Of a stretch of 37,411 bases of DNA, positions 7,647 to 14,766 are shown piece after piece (positions within the stretch are counted from its first letter, which is position 1; each line of letters opens with the position of its first letter). The notes under the pieces were generated by a model. The model was not told the DNA's origin. It ran no database searches and saw nothing but the letters and a program-made list of their open reading frames with translations. The translations under genes and the position numbers were made by a program. The stretch covers positions 1 to 37,411 of the forward strand of contig DHVR01000042.1 of the NCBI GenBank assembly GCA_002412765.1, read 5' to 3'. This DNA comes from Leptolinea sp. UBA5203. GTDB taxonomy: Bacteria; Chloroflexota; Anaerolineae; Anaerolineales; Anaerolineaceae.

Positions 7647-8267
7647 TTAAGGGTGTGGATAAATGGAATTCCTTTGGGGTGCGGTTTGCAAATACAATAC
7701 CCATACGGATTTTCCTGTCTGGTAAGCATCTCCCAATGGATTCAAGGTGGAAACCTTGCCTTGAAAGGTCTCTCCATTCACTGGGTATTGATAATGAATC
7801 ACCCAGGGATTTTGTCCATTGATCTGGACCGAATAATTTTTCTGTACCTCAAGAATTTTTCCCCTGGCTGCTTCCCCCACGCGAAGGACATTCACAATTT
7901 CCTGAGTTTCCTTAACCCGCCAGTTCAATACCCAGCCTCCGCTTCCAAGCAATACCAGCCCAAAGAACAAAAAAGGCAGACCAACAAACGCGGTGATTAC
8001 GCCAATCGTCAGGCCAGCGCCGACCAGACTAAAAATGCCCCCCAGAAGAACAAAAACGAAAGCAGCAATGGACCAGCCATCGGTAGATAAAAGCCGCCAA
8101 ACATAGTTATTTGAAATTATTCTTGGCGCCGGCGGCGGCATGGGGATTTCATCGTTTGAAACCGGCAATCCGGCTGTCACAGGAGGGAGCTGGATAATTC
8201 CCCCACAGTTGGTACAGTTGGATTGAAAAACCATATAGTTGGTGCCACACCAGGGACAAATGATCAT
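7647..8267 (-). CDS. Zinc-ribbon membrane protein with DUF3592-like C-terminus
   Basis: The 206-residue product starts with a zinc ribbon (CPWCG at about 4-8 and CTNCGG at about 18-23). Two adjacent transmembrane helices follow (about 65-85 and 92-112), then a soluble beta-rich domain with GEAARGKILEV, WVIHYQYPVNGETFQGKV and GKSVWVLYL, similar to DUF3592 proteins. The start at 8267 is preceded by AAAAGGAAGCCTC; an upstream ATG at 8309 is not supported. Function is unknown; the architecture suggests a membrane-attached accessory protein with a cytoplasmic zinc domain. It stands alone between repeat copies 6 and 7. Confidence 0.72.
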   Translation of the reverse strand: MIICPWCGTNYMVFQSNCTNCGGIIQLPPVTAGLPVSNDEIPMPPPAPRIISNNYVWRLLSTDGWSIAAFVFVLLGGIFSLVGAGLTIGVITAFVGLPFLFFGLVLLGSGGWVLNWRVKETQEIVNVLRVGEAARGKILEVQKNYSVQINGQNPWVIHYQYPVNGETFQGKVSTLNPLGDAYQTGKSVWVLYLQTAPQRNSIYPHP

Positions 8268-8363
8268 GAGGCTTCCTTTTGAGTTTGAGAACGGACAGGG
8301 TGATTGCAAATTGGGTTGCAGCGCAGTTCTTGCATGGATTGATTATACCCGGGATGATTTCTG

Positions 8364-8520
8364 CAATCAAAAAGGTGCCCTGGGTTTTCAGAGCGTCTCA
8401 TAATTTCAATCTAGCAAACTTTAAGATGGGTCGTTGACCCACCAAAATGGTTGATTAGAATAGTTATTGGTTGCGTGTCGCAAAACTGATGGGTTAAAAA
8501 GCGAAACCATCCTACAAACT
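8364..8520 (-). repeat. BIME/terminator repeat, copy 7
   Basis: The terminator half is reduced (AAAAAGGTGCCCTGGGTTTTC then GAGCGTCTC). The REP pair is present: GATGGGTCGTTGACCCACC, the AAATGGTTGATTAGAATAG linker and a weakened second REP (GATGGGTTAAAAAGCGAAAC) ending in CCTACAAACT. The stop codon of the next gene (TGA, 8522-8520) begins at its last base. Confidence 0.75.
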
Positions 8521-8987
8521 CACAAATATGGGTTCTGGTACTTAAATATTTTATTACTAGGCATTTTGTTTTGAAAAAGACCTTCTACTACAAGCTTCAA
8601 TCTTTCTCGCATTTCATACAATGTTTCATCATCTAGGTTAGTGATCGAGAAACCATCGTTCTTATCAAAGCAACAACCAATACTCATCAGCAAATAGCTG
8701 TAAATTCTAAAAACAGACTTATACATCTCTGGCGAGTCTTCCATAAACTCCTTTTTCGACAAGGCATACAATGCAAGATCAAATTTCCAGTATTCAGAAA
8801 AATTCCATAGCTGTTCATCATGAAATATAGAAACAAATGATTTATCAGAATATTTTTCCTTGCAGCTACTATCGTTCCTAAGTATTTCTGCCTGGTAGTC
8901 AATTGTGTCTATGGATAATAATTCGTTATGATCGAGATTGTTTGCACCCAACATATTCTCCAATATCTCCTCTAAGCATCTTGCCAT
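8520..8987 (-). CDS. Hypothetical protein, acidic, soluble
   Basis: The 155-residue product (from the ATG at 8987) is acidic and mostly helical by eye, with no membrane segment, signal peptide or recognised motif. In length and composition it resembles small immunity-type proteins, but I cannot name a family. An open frame continues upstream to a TTG inside repeat copy 8; those extra residues (LPFTVI and so on) are simply translated repeat, so I place the start at 8987, where a weak GACAGG site precedes it. The gene's natural 5' end may have been replaced by the repeat. It ends exactly at repeat copy 7. Confidence 0.55.
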   Translation of the reverse strand: MARCLEEILENMLGANNLDHNELLSIDTIDYQAEILRNDSSCKEKYSDKSFVSIFHDEQLWNFSEYWKFDLALYALSKKEFMEDSPEMYKSVFRIYSYLLMSIGCCFDKNDGFSITNLDDETLYEMRERLKLVVEGLFQNKMPSNKIFKYQNPYL

Positions 8988-9009
8988 CAGACCTGTCGTC
9001 GTAGATATA

Positions 9010-9124
9010 ACAGTAAACGGTAGGGTGGATCGTTGACCCACCAAAATGGTTGACTAGAATAGTTATCGGTTACGTGCCACAATCACCCCTGAACGGGCAG
9101 GAAAGCCAACCCACCCTAAGAACT
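9010..9124 (-). repeat. BIME/terminator repeat, copy 8 (REP pair only)
   Basis: CAGTAAACGGTAGGGTGGAT, GTTGACCCACC, the linker, and a second REP of the long variant that has lost its left arm (CAATCACCCCTGAACGGGCAG then GAAAGCCAACCCACCC). No terminator stem. The right end supplies the TAG stop (9118-9116) of the next gene, as copy 1 does for the methyltransferase. Confidence 0.78.
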
Positions 9125-9559
9125 TGCCGATCCATTGTAATAATCTTTCGTAGTGTACTTGGTGAAATACCAAATGTAAACCGCTGGATAAATAAAGCCA
9201 CGAACGACTGCCCCCCATGCTCGACCTTGTTCATCAATCGGAACTTGACCAGAATTTATCATGGAATAATTATTGATAGCAACAAAAACATAATGCAAGG
9301 TTACAAAAAATAATAATGATTTTCGGGCTTTTTCATTACCTTTCCAAGCACCGATTGCACTTATGATAACACCTATGCTAATCAGTAGCGAAAAAAGAAT
9401 GCTGATTTCATTTCCGGCGGCATTCCCTGAAACCAACAATAAAAACGATAGTAGGAAAGGAAGAATTCCTAATAATATCAAGGCGTAAATAGTGAGTATC
9501 CAGACGCCAGTTGGACGACTTTTTTGTACCGATTGTACGGTGGTTAAATTTTCTGTCAT
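9116..9559 (-). CDS. Integral membrane protein, four predicted helices
   Basis: The 147-residue product has a short polar N-terminus, then hydrophobic segments near residues 18-42, 50-70, 80-98 and 118-135 and a polar tail ending GSASS. I do not recognise the family. The ATG follows a weak purine-rich stretch (AAAAGGGAAAAATA). The TAG stop is formed by the edge of repeat copy 8 (AGTTCTTAGGGTGGG on the minus strand), so the final residues may be repeat-derived. Confidence 0.68.
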   Translation of the reverse strand: MTENLTTVQSVQKSRPTGVWILTIYALILLGILPFLLSFLLLVSGNAAGNEISILFSLLISIGVIISAIGAWKGNEKARKSLLFFVTLHYVFVAINNYSMINSGQVPIDEQGRAWGAVVRGFIYPAVYIWYFTKYTTKDYYNGSASS

Positions 9560-9868
9560 TATTTTTCCCTTTTCAATTTTATTTTATCGTTCAAAAAAAC
9601 TTAATATGAATTAAGAAGCTCATGACTTGAAGTATTTATTGCCAGTTAGCCTGCGATTGGCATTCTCTGCAGTAGGTAGGAGCCTGGCGGAGAACTCTCC
9701 CAGACGCCGAATCCGCTGAATGCCCCGCGTTCTTGGCACGGGGTTGAAACAGATTTTGGATTAGTGAACAAATGGGTTATTTTCTATCCATTATAGGTGG
9801 ATCGTTTTTTTTTACCCCACCAATAAACTTCCCTGCATTCATTATACTCATCCCCCATTTCCCTGCAA
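9560..9868. other. Gene-free stretch with GC-rich hairpins and a degenerate REP
   Basis: No convincing ORF. An AT-rich background holds a GC-rich block at about 9640-9745 with several small stems: TGCCA...TGGCA, GGCG...CGCC and CCCCG...CGGGG (about 9722-9742). At 9793-9823, GGTGGATCG, a T-run and ACCCCACC form a degraded copy of the first REP hairpin. The block could be a decayed gene end or a structured RNA; I cannot decide. Confidence 0.4.
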
Positions 9869-9898
9869 CAAAAAAGACGCCCTCAATCGAGGACGTCT
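9869..9898 (-). terminator. Rho-independent terminator ending the mevalonate-entry operon
   Basis: Plus-strand AGACGCCCTC (9875-9884) pairs with GAGGACGTCT (9889-9898) with one mismatch and a 4-nt loop. Plus-strand AAAAAAA to its left gives the T-run on the minus strand. It is the same AAAAAAGACGCCCTCAATCG module as in repeat copies 2 and 5, here without an intact REP pair, 25 bp downstream of the DUF35 gene. Confidence 0.85.
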
Positions 9899-9923
9899 CA
9901 TTATTTCACTCATTCAGCGTACG

Positions 9924-10331
9924 CTATACTGCCGCTGCCATCACCGGACGAAACTTATACCCATAAATCAAAATCCCTTTATTGCCGTCATCGGATTTCA
10001 ACTTTCTTGTCACCATCTCGACGGGCATGCCGATGTGCACCTGGTCGGCGCCGATATCGGTTAGTTGAGCGGTAATGACCGGGCCTTCTTCCAGTTTGAC
10101 CAGCGCCACCGTGTAGGGTAGTCCGGATTCGTAGCCGCTGGGAGCGTCCTGCATCACCGTATAGGAGAAGACTTCACCCTTGCCGCTGAAAGCGAATGGG
10201 GTTTTGGCTTCACCGCCGCAGTGCGGGCAGACGTCGCGCGGGGGAAAGATTTTTCCGTCACAATGCGGGCAGACTTCACCCACCAGACCGTAGCGTTGTT
10301 GTTTTAATCGCCAATGGCGAGGAATTTCCAT
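9924..10331 (-). CDS. DUF35 zinc-ribbon/OB-fold acyl-CoA-binding protein
   Basis: The 135-residue product has a rubredoxin-like zinc ribbon with C21, C24, C35 and C38 (CPHC...CPHC) and a C-terminal OB-fold (GEVFSYTVMQ, PYTVALVKLEEGP, GMPVEMVTRKL). In archaea the homologous protein bridges acetoacetyl-CoA thiolase and HMG-CoA synthase and helps channel acetoacetyl-CoA. It is the last gene of the minus-strand cluster, 79 bp after the thiolase-like gene, and is followed by a strong terminator. A structural role in a three-protein complex is inferred from family and context. Confidence 0.87.
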   Translation of the reverse strand: MEIPRHWRLKQQRYGLVGEVCPHCDGKIFPPRDVCPHCGGEAKTPFAFSGKGEVFSYTVMQDAPSGYESGLPYTVALVKLEEGPVITAQLTDIGADQVHIGMPVEMVTRKLKSDDGNKGILIYGYKFRPVMAAAV

Positions 10332-10410
10332 GTTTCGTACCCTCCACAGGTTCGTGATTAGCCTAACTATAAGAGGGTAACCCTATCAAAACCTATCAAA
10401 TTTTTTGATT

Positions 10411-11574
10411 TCAGCACTCGTAGCGTTCGAGCACGTGGGTAACCGCCGTGGCGGCGGCTCCGCCCAGGCTCTGCACCAGGGCTTTGCAGGCGTTGGGCAC
10501 CTGATTGACTCCGGCAGTCCCGCGCAACTGCTGCGTGGCTTCGATAATCTGATACATGCCGTTGGCGGCCACGGGGTAGCCGCGTGCCTTGCCGCCGCCA
10601 AAGGTCAGCAGGGGCAGGCTGGGGGTTTGCACCTGACCTTCCAGCATGGGCACAAATTTCCAGCCCTGGCCGCGTTCGGCCAGTCCGGCAGCTTCCAGGC
10701 TGAGGGCGGCGTAAATGGAGAAGGCATCATCCAGCTCGAAGAGGTCCACGTCCCCGGGCAGCAGTCCGGCCTGACGGCAGGCGCCTTCCATGGAATATTG
10801 CGCGGCGTGAAAGGCCAGCGGATTATCCCGGTCGTGCAGGGAAAGGGTATCGATCACCGAACTGGAACCCAGCACGCGCACGGGCACATGCGGCAGCCCC
10901 ACCGGGAGGAGATCGGAGCGGGTGAGCATGACTGCGGCGGCGCCGTCGGCCAGGGGAGCGGCGTCAAAGAGGCTGAGCGGCGCGCTGAGCATGGGTGCAT
11001 TGCGGTAGCTTTCCGCACGGATGGTTTTGCGGTACAGGGCCAGCGGATTCCCCACCGCGTTGCGGTGCGCCAGCATGGGGAAGCCCATCAGGGCGTCGGC
11101 TGGCAGATGATAATCATGCAGATAGCGCTGCATCAACAGCCCGGCGATACTCTCGCGGGTCAGGCCGTGCACGGCTTCGTAATCGTAATCCAGGACCTGA
11201 GCCAGGGTTTCTTCCAGGCCGTCGGTCACGTCGGTGATTTTTTCGATACCCAGCACCAGCACGTTATCCACATAGCCGGATTGGACAGCCAGGTAGCCCT
11301 GACGGAAAGCGGCCGCACCGGAGGCTTCGCCAGCCTCAACGGTGAAGGCTTCGATGCCGTCCAGACCGGCATAATCGGTCAATAAGGCGCCCAGGTTGGA
11401 TTGATGCGAAAGGGTGGAGGCTAGCAAATTACCGATGTACAAGGCCTGCGGACGGACCCCGCCGGCATCCAGGATGGCGGCCAGAATGGCCTCCGCGCCT
11501 AGATCGCGCAGGGATTGTCCCCATTGTTCTCCAACCGGCATGGCGCCGATGCCACTGATCACGACTTCAGGCAT
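10411..11574 (-). CDS. Thiolase-fold protein lacking the catalytic residues (archaeal acetoacetyl-CoA thiolase-like)
   Basis: The 387-residue product aligns over its length with archaeal/SCP2-type thiolases and sits in the usual thiolase-HMGS-DUF35 order. The expected nucleophile motif (VE-x2-CASG) reads VEAGEASG, so Cys is replaced by Glu83. The HDAF box reads LDDAF (Asp282) and the GHP box reads GYP (Tyr333). By eye all three catalytic positions are changed, so ordinary thiolase chemistry is unlikely. It may be a structural partner of HMG-CoA synthase, or use different chemistry. The HMGS stop is 8 bp upstream, so the two are co-transcribed. The frame is intact and GC-rich like its neighbours, so this does not look like a decaying gene. 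Confidence 0.85.
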   Translation of the reverse strand: MPEVVISGIGAMPVGEQWGQSLRDLGAEAILAAILDAGGVRPQALYIGNLLASTLSHQSNLGALLTDYAGLDGIEAFTVEAGEASGAAAFRQGYLAVQSGYVDNVLVLGIEKITDVTDGLEETLAQVLDYDYEAVHGLTRESIAGLLMQRYLHDYHLPADALMGFPMLAHRNAVGNPLALYRKTIRAESYRNAPMLSAPLSLFDAAPLADGAAAVMLTRSDLLPVGLPHVPVRVLGSSSVIDTLSLHDRDNPLAFHAAQYSMEGACRQAGLLPGDVDLFELDDAFSIYAALSLEAAGLAERGQGWKFVPMLEGQVQTPSLPLLTFGGGKARGYPVAANGMYQIIEATQQLRGTAGVNQVPNACKALVQSLGGAAATAVTHVLERYEC

Positions 11575-11582
11575 AACGCCCC

Positions 11583-12647
11583 CTACTCCATGGTGATTTT
11601 GCCGCGCATGCGGGCATAGGTGGCGTAATCGACTTCAATACGGCGCTCGATGTATTGACGGGTGGTCCAGGCTTTGTGGCGGCGTTCGTCCACCGCCGGA
11701 GTGACGGTCAGCACGACGGCGTCCGAACCGGCGCCGGATCCGTATGAGACCATCAGCACGCGATCCCCAGGTTTGGCGACGTCCAGCACGGCACTCAGGC
11801 CGATCATGGCCGCGCCGGCGTAGGTGTTGCCAATCACCGGGGAAAGTAAGCCGTCCTTGATTTGTTCGGGTTTGAAGCCCAATTTGGCCGCCACGGTCTG
11901 AGGGAACTTGGCGTTGGGCTGGTGGAAGACCGCGTAGCTGAAATCTTCCGGGGTGAGCTGCATCTCTTCCATGATATGGTGGGCTGCCTCGCCGATATGT
12001 TTGAAGTAAGCCGGTTCGCCGGTAAAGCGCTGTCCGTGGGAGGGATATTTCTGTCCGGCGCGCCGCCAGAAATCCGGCGTATCGGTGACGTAGGAGAAGG
12101 TGCCTTCAATCACGGCCAGGGCTTGCTCGGCGGGTCCGAGAATGTAAGCCGCGCCGCCGCTGGCAGCCGTGTACTCCAGGGCATCGCCCGGACGGCCTTG
12201 GGCCGTATCCATGCCGATGGCCAGGGCGTACTGCCCCATGCCGGCGCCTACCATGGCCGTGGCGGCCACGAAGGCTTCAGTACCGGCCTTGCAGGCGAAT
12301 TCCCAGTCCCCGGCTTGGATATGCGGGGTGGCGCCGATGGCCTCGGCCACGATGGTCGAGCTGGGTTTAACCGCGTAGGGGTGCGATTCCGATCCGACCC
12401 ACACGGCGCGCAGTTGGTTGGGCTGGATGCCGGCGCGGGCCAGGGCATTGCGCGAGGCTTCGATGGACATGGTGATCACGTCTTCGTCCAGTCCGGCCAC
12501 GGCTTTTTCTTTAACCGGCAGGCCGCCCTCTCCGCCTTTCCAGACTTTGGCAACTTCGCTGGCAGGCAGGCGGTACATGGGTACATACGCCCCGTAGCCG
12601 ATGATTCCCACCGGGATGTTTGGTTTATGGACGATTGAGTCTTCCAT
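11583..12647 (-). CDS. Hydroxymethylglutaryl-CoA synthase, archaeal type
   Basis: A 354-residue enzyme condensing acetyl-CoA with acetoacetyl-CoA to HMG-CoA, the committed step into mevalonate. The catalytic Cys lies in DWEFACKAGTEA (C119) and the His in AVFHQPNAKFP (H242); SGGAAYILG and MVSYGSGAGSDA are further family segments. The start at 12647 has a ribosome site (AAGGAGAGTGCTC) and gives the archaeal length; a longer frame to 12878 runs over the reductase gene end and is rejected. It is 16 bp downstream of HMG-CoA reductase and 8 bp upstream of the thiolase-like gene. Unlike that partner, its active site looks intact. Confidence 0.93.
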   Translation of the reverse strand: MEDSIVHKPNIPVGIIGYGAYVPMYRLPASEVAKVWKGGEGGLPVKEKAVAGLDEDVITMSIEASRNALARAGIQPNQLRAVWVGSESHPYAVKPSSTIVAEAIGATPHIQAGDWEFACKAGTEAFVAATAMVGAGMGQYALAIGMDTAQGRPGDALEYTAASGGAAYILGPAEQALAVIEGTFSYVTDTPDFWRRAGQKYPSHGQRFTGEPAYFKHIGEAAHHIMEEMQLTPEDFSYAVFHQPNAKFPQTVAAKLGFKPEQIKDGLLSPVIGNTYAGAAMIGLSAVLDVAKPGDRVLMVSYGSGAGSDAVVLTVTPAVDERRHKAWTTRQYIERRIEVDYATYARMRGKITME

Positions 12648-12663
12648 GAGCACTCTCCTTAAC

Positions 12664-13941
12664 TTATTTATTCTGCGCCTGCAGGAGCTCTTGCGCCCGC
12701 TGGACGGTAATATTCTTTTCGTTAACCATTTGATTGGCGATCGCTTCCACCTGGCTGCTGTCGGCTCCGGCGGCCACGGCGATTTGGCGGGCGTGCAGGC
12801 CCATGTGTCCGCGCTGGATGCCTTCAGTGGACAGCGCGCGCAGGGCGGCCAGGTTTTGCGCCAAGCCCACCGAGACAATGATCTCAGCCAGTTCGGCGGC
12901 GGTTTTGACGCCCATCAATTTGAGCAGAACTTTAACCATGGGGTGCACGCGGGTCGCCCCGCCGACGATGCCGACGGCCATGGGCATTTCCAAGCTGCCG
13001 ACCAGATCCCCCCAGCCATTTTTTCCCCAGGTACTGAGGCTGGTGTAGCTGCCATTGCGGGCAGCGTAGGCATGCGCACCGGCTTCCACCGCGCGCCAGT
13101 CATTGCCGGTGGCCATCACCACCGCGTCCACGCCGTTCATGATGCCTTTGTTGTGGGTGGCCGCCCGGTAGGGATCCACCGAGGCAAAGGTACAGGCATC
13201 GATGATGCCGTCGCGCACGGTTTCGGCGCTGAAAGAATCAAAGGCCAGATTTTCCAGGGGGATGGTGCAGTGAGCACGCGCCAGGCGGCGGTCCGCCAGG
13301 TTGGAAAGGATGCGCAGCAGGGCACGTCCGCCGCTGATTTCTTCCACCAACGGTGCCAACCGTTCCACGGCGGTATTGACCGCATTGGCACCCATCGCAT
13401 CACGTACATCATAAATTAAATGAAGCACCAGGAACGGCTCTGCGTCCCAGGGCTGTAAAACACGAACTTCCAGGTCACGCGGTCCGCCGCCCATGGAGAT
13501 CAAAAGCGGGTCTACCTTGGCGGCTTCCGCCAGTAGAACATCCTTCTGCTCCAGAATTTTCAAGCGGGCTTTGGCCGGCTCGGCTACATCCAAAAGCTGA
13601 ATCTGACCGATCATCTCCGGCGCACTGGTATGGGTCTGAAACCCGCCGCCGCTTTGGATCAGTTTGGCCATAAAGGATGCTCCAGCGACCACCGATGGTT
13701 CTTCAATCACCATGGGCACCAGCACCGGGCGGTTATTGACCACAAAATGCTGGGCGATGCCCAGCGGCATGGGGAAAACGCCAATGGCATTCTCGATCAT
13801 ATGATCGGCTTTTTCGGGGGTGAGGGTATTCAATCCGCGCAGAATGTCCAGCTCAGCGGCATCCAAATTGCCTTCTTTTGCCAGCCAGTCAATGCGTTCG
13901 GCAATGCTCAGTTGATAAAATTTCGGTGCGGATGAGCCCAT
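12664..13941 (-). CDS. mvaA: Hydroxymethylglutaryl-CoA reductase, class II
   Basis: A 425-residue reductase of the class II (Pseudomonas mevalonii) type, making mevalonate from HMG-CoA. Catalytic residues are visible: Glu81 in IEEPSVVAG, Lys265 in ATHNKGIMNG, Asp281 in TGNDWRA and His379 in QRGHMGLHAR. DAMGANAVNT (181-190) is the dinucleotide-binding segment. Length matches the family. Class II members can use NADH or NADPH; the cofactor is not decided here. The neighbouring HMGS suggests a biosynthetic role supplying isoprenoids. A 124-bp gap upstream may hold its own weak promoter. A modest GGAG site precedes the ATG. The later mevalonate-pathway genes are not in this window. Confidence 0.95.
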   Translation of the reverse strand: MGSSAPKFYQLSIAERIDWLAKEGNLDAAELDILRGLNTLTPEKADHMIENAIGVFPMPLGIAQHFVVNNRPVLVPMVIEEPSVVAGASFMAKLIQSGGGFQTHTSAPEMIGQIQLLDVAEPAKARLKILEQKDVLLAEAAKVDPLLISMGGGPRDLEVRVLQPWDAEPFLVLHLIYDVRDAMGANAVNTAVERLAPLVEEISGGRALLRILSNLADRRLARAHCTIPLENLAFDSFSAETVRDGIIDACTFASVDPYRAATHNKGIMNGVDAVVMATGNDWRAVEAGAHAYAARNGSYTSLSTWGKNGWGDLVGSLEMPMAVGIVGGATRVHPMVKVLLKLMGVKTAAELAEIIVSVGLAQNLAALRALSTEGIQRGHMGLHARQIAVAAGADSSQVEAIANQMVNEKNITVQRAQELLQAQNK

Positions 13942-14065
13942 GCTGTTTTACTCCAGTTTTAAGTTGCCTTGCTATGTTAATCTCGGATTGCTTTCAAAAG
14001 CTATCAACTTTATTTATTACTCATTGGATTGTTTTTTTATAGACCCACGCGGTTGTTGTGGAGTG

Positions 14066-14749
14066 CTATAGGCTAACCGATTCGCCTGGTTTTAGCTGCA
14101 GCACACGGGTGCTAGTTTCAGCTTGCACCTGATCCGCCCAGGCCTGCGCGTTTTGTTTGATGCGCTCAAAGGTATTGAAATGGATAGGCAGCACCTGCTT
14201 GGGGCGCAGCAGTTTCACCGCCCGCAGGGCATCGGCGGGCCCCATGGTGTAATTGTCGCCGATCGGCAGGGCGGCAAAATCCAGGCCTTCGTCGCCGATT
14301 AACTGCATATCGCCAAACAAACCGGTGTCCCCGGCGAAGTAGAGCTTCTTGTCGTCCAGGGTGGTAAGCAGGAAACCGCAGGGATTGCCGCCATTGGCGC
14401 CATCCGGCAGGACGGAACCGTGCAGCGCCTGGGTCAGTTTGAGATAGCCAAAGGGGTGGTTAAATCCGCCGCCGATATGCTGGGCATGGGTCTTCACCCC
14501 CTTCTTTTCCAGCCAGCCGCAGATTTCTGCATTGGCAATCACTGTAGCGGAGGTGCGCAGTGAAATGGCGATGGTATCCCCGAGATGGTCGCCATGCCCG
14601 TGAGTGACGCAGATATAGTTGGGTGTCAGGGATTCGGCTTTAACGGTCGCCAGCGGATTTCCAGTGATGTAAGGATCGATCAGGATGGAGAATCCATGCG
14701 TTTGCAGGTCAAAAGCCGCGTGCCCGTACCAGGTGATGGTGGTTGTCAT
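14066..14749 (-). CDS. UPF0173 family metal-dependent hydrolase (metallo-beta-lactamase fold)
   Basis: A 227-residue single-domain metallo-hydrolase. The HGHGDH metal motif is at residues 50-55, with further ligands in ALHGS, FAGDTGLFGDM and the C-terminal LPIHFNTF. The N-terminal TWYGHAAF and DPYITGNP are typical of UPF0173 (YtkL-type) proteins. The substrate is unknown in the family. The ATG follows AAGGAATTTGCC, 17 bp after the amrS stop, so the two are probably co-transcribed; a 124-bp gap separates it from HMG-CoA reductase. Confidence 0.9.
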   Translation of the reverse strand: MTTTITWYGHAAFDLQTHGFSILIDPYITGNPLATVKAESLTPNYICVTHGHGDHLGDTIAISLRTSATVIANAEICGWLEKKGVKTHAQHIGGGFNHPFGYLKLTQALHGSVLPDGANGGNPCGFLLTTLDDKKLYFAGDTGLFGDMQLIGDEGLDFAALPIGDNYTMGPADALRAVKLLRPKQVLPIHFNTFERIKQNAQAWADQVQAETSTRVLQLKPGESVSL

Positions 14750-14766
14750 GGCAAATTCCTTAGGAT

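Noticed and set aside
2231..9124. Chromosomal integron with attC sites
   Set aside because: The layout (single genes, own promoters, same direction, repeat after each gene) is suggestive, but no RYYYAAC/GTTRRRY core sites are found in the repeats and no IntI gene is present. The GTAG-hairpin pairs fit REP/BIME elements better.
9722..9752. CRISPR-like repeat end (GGGGTTGAAAC)
   Set aside because: Only one copy, with no spacer-repeat periodicity nearby.
10405..11385. Long plus-strand frames opposite the mevalonate cluster (also 11862-12638 and 12601-13419)
   Set aside because: They are antisense shadows of GC-rich real genes with no ribosome sites and no recognisable domains; the minus-strand proteins have clear catalytic motifs.
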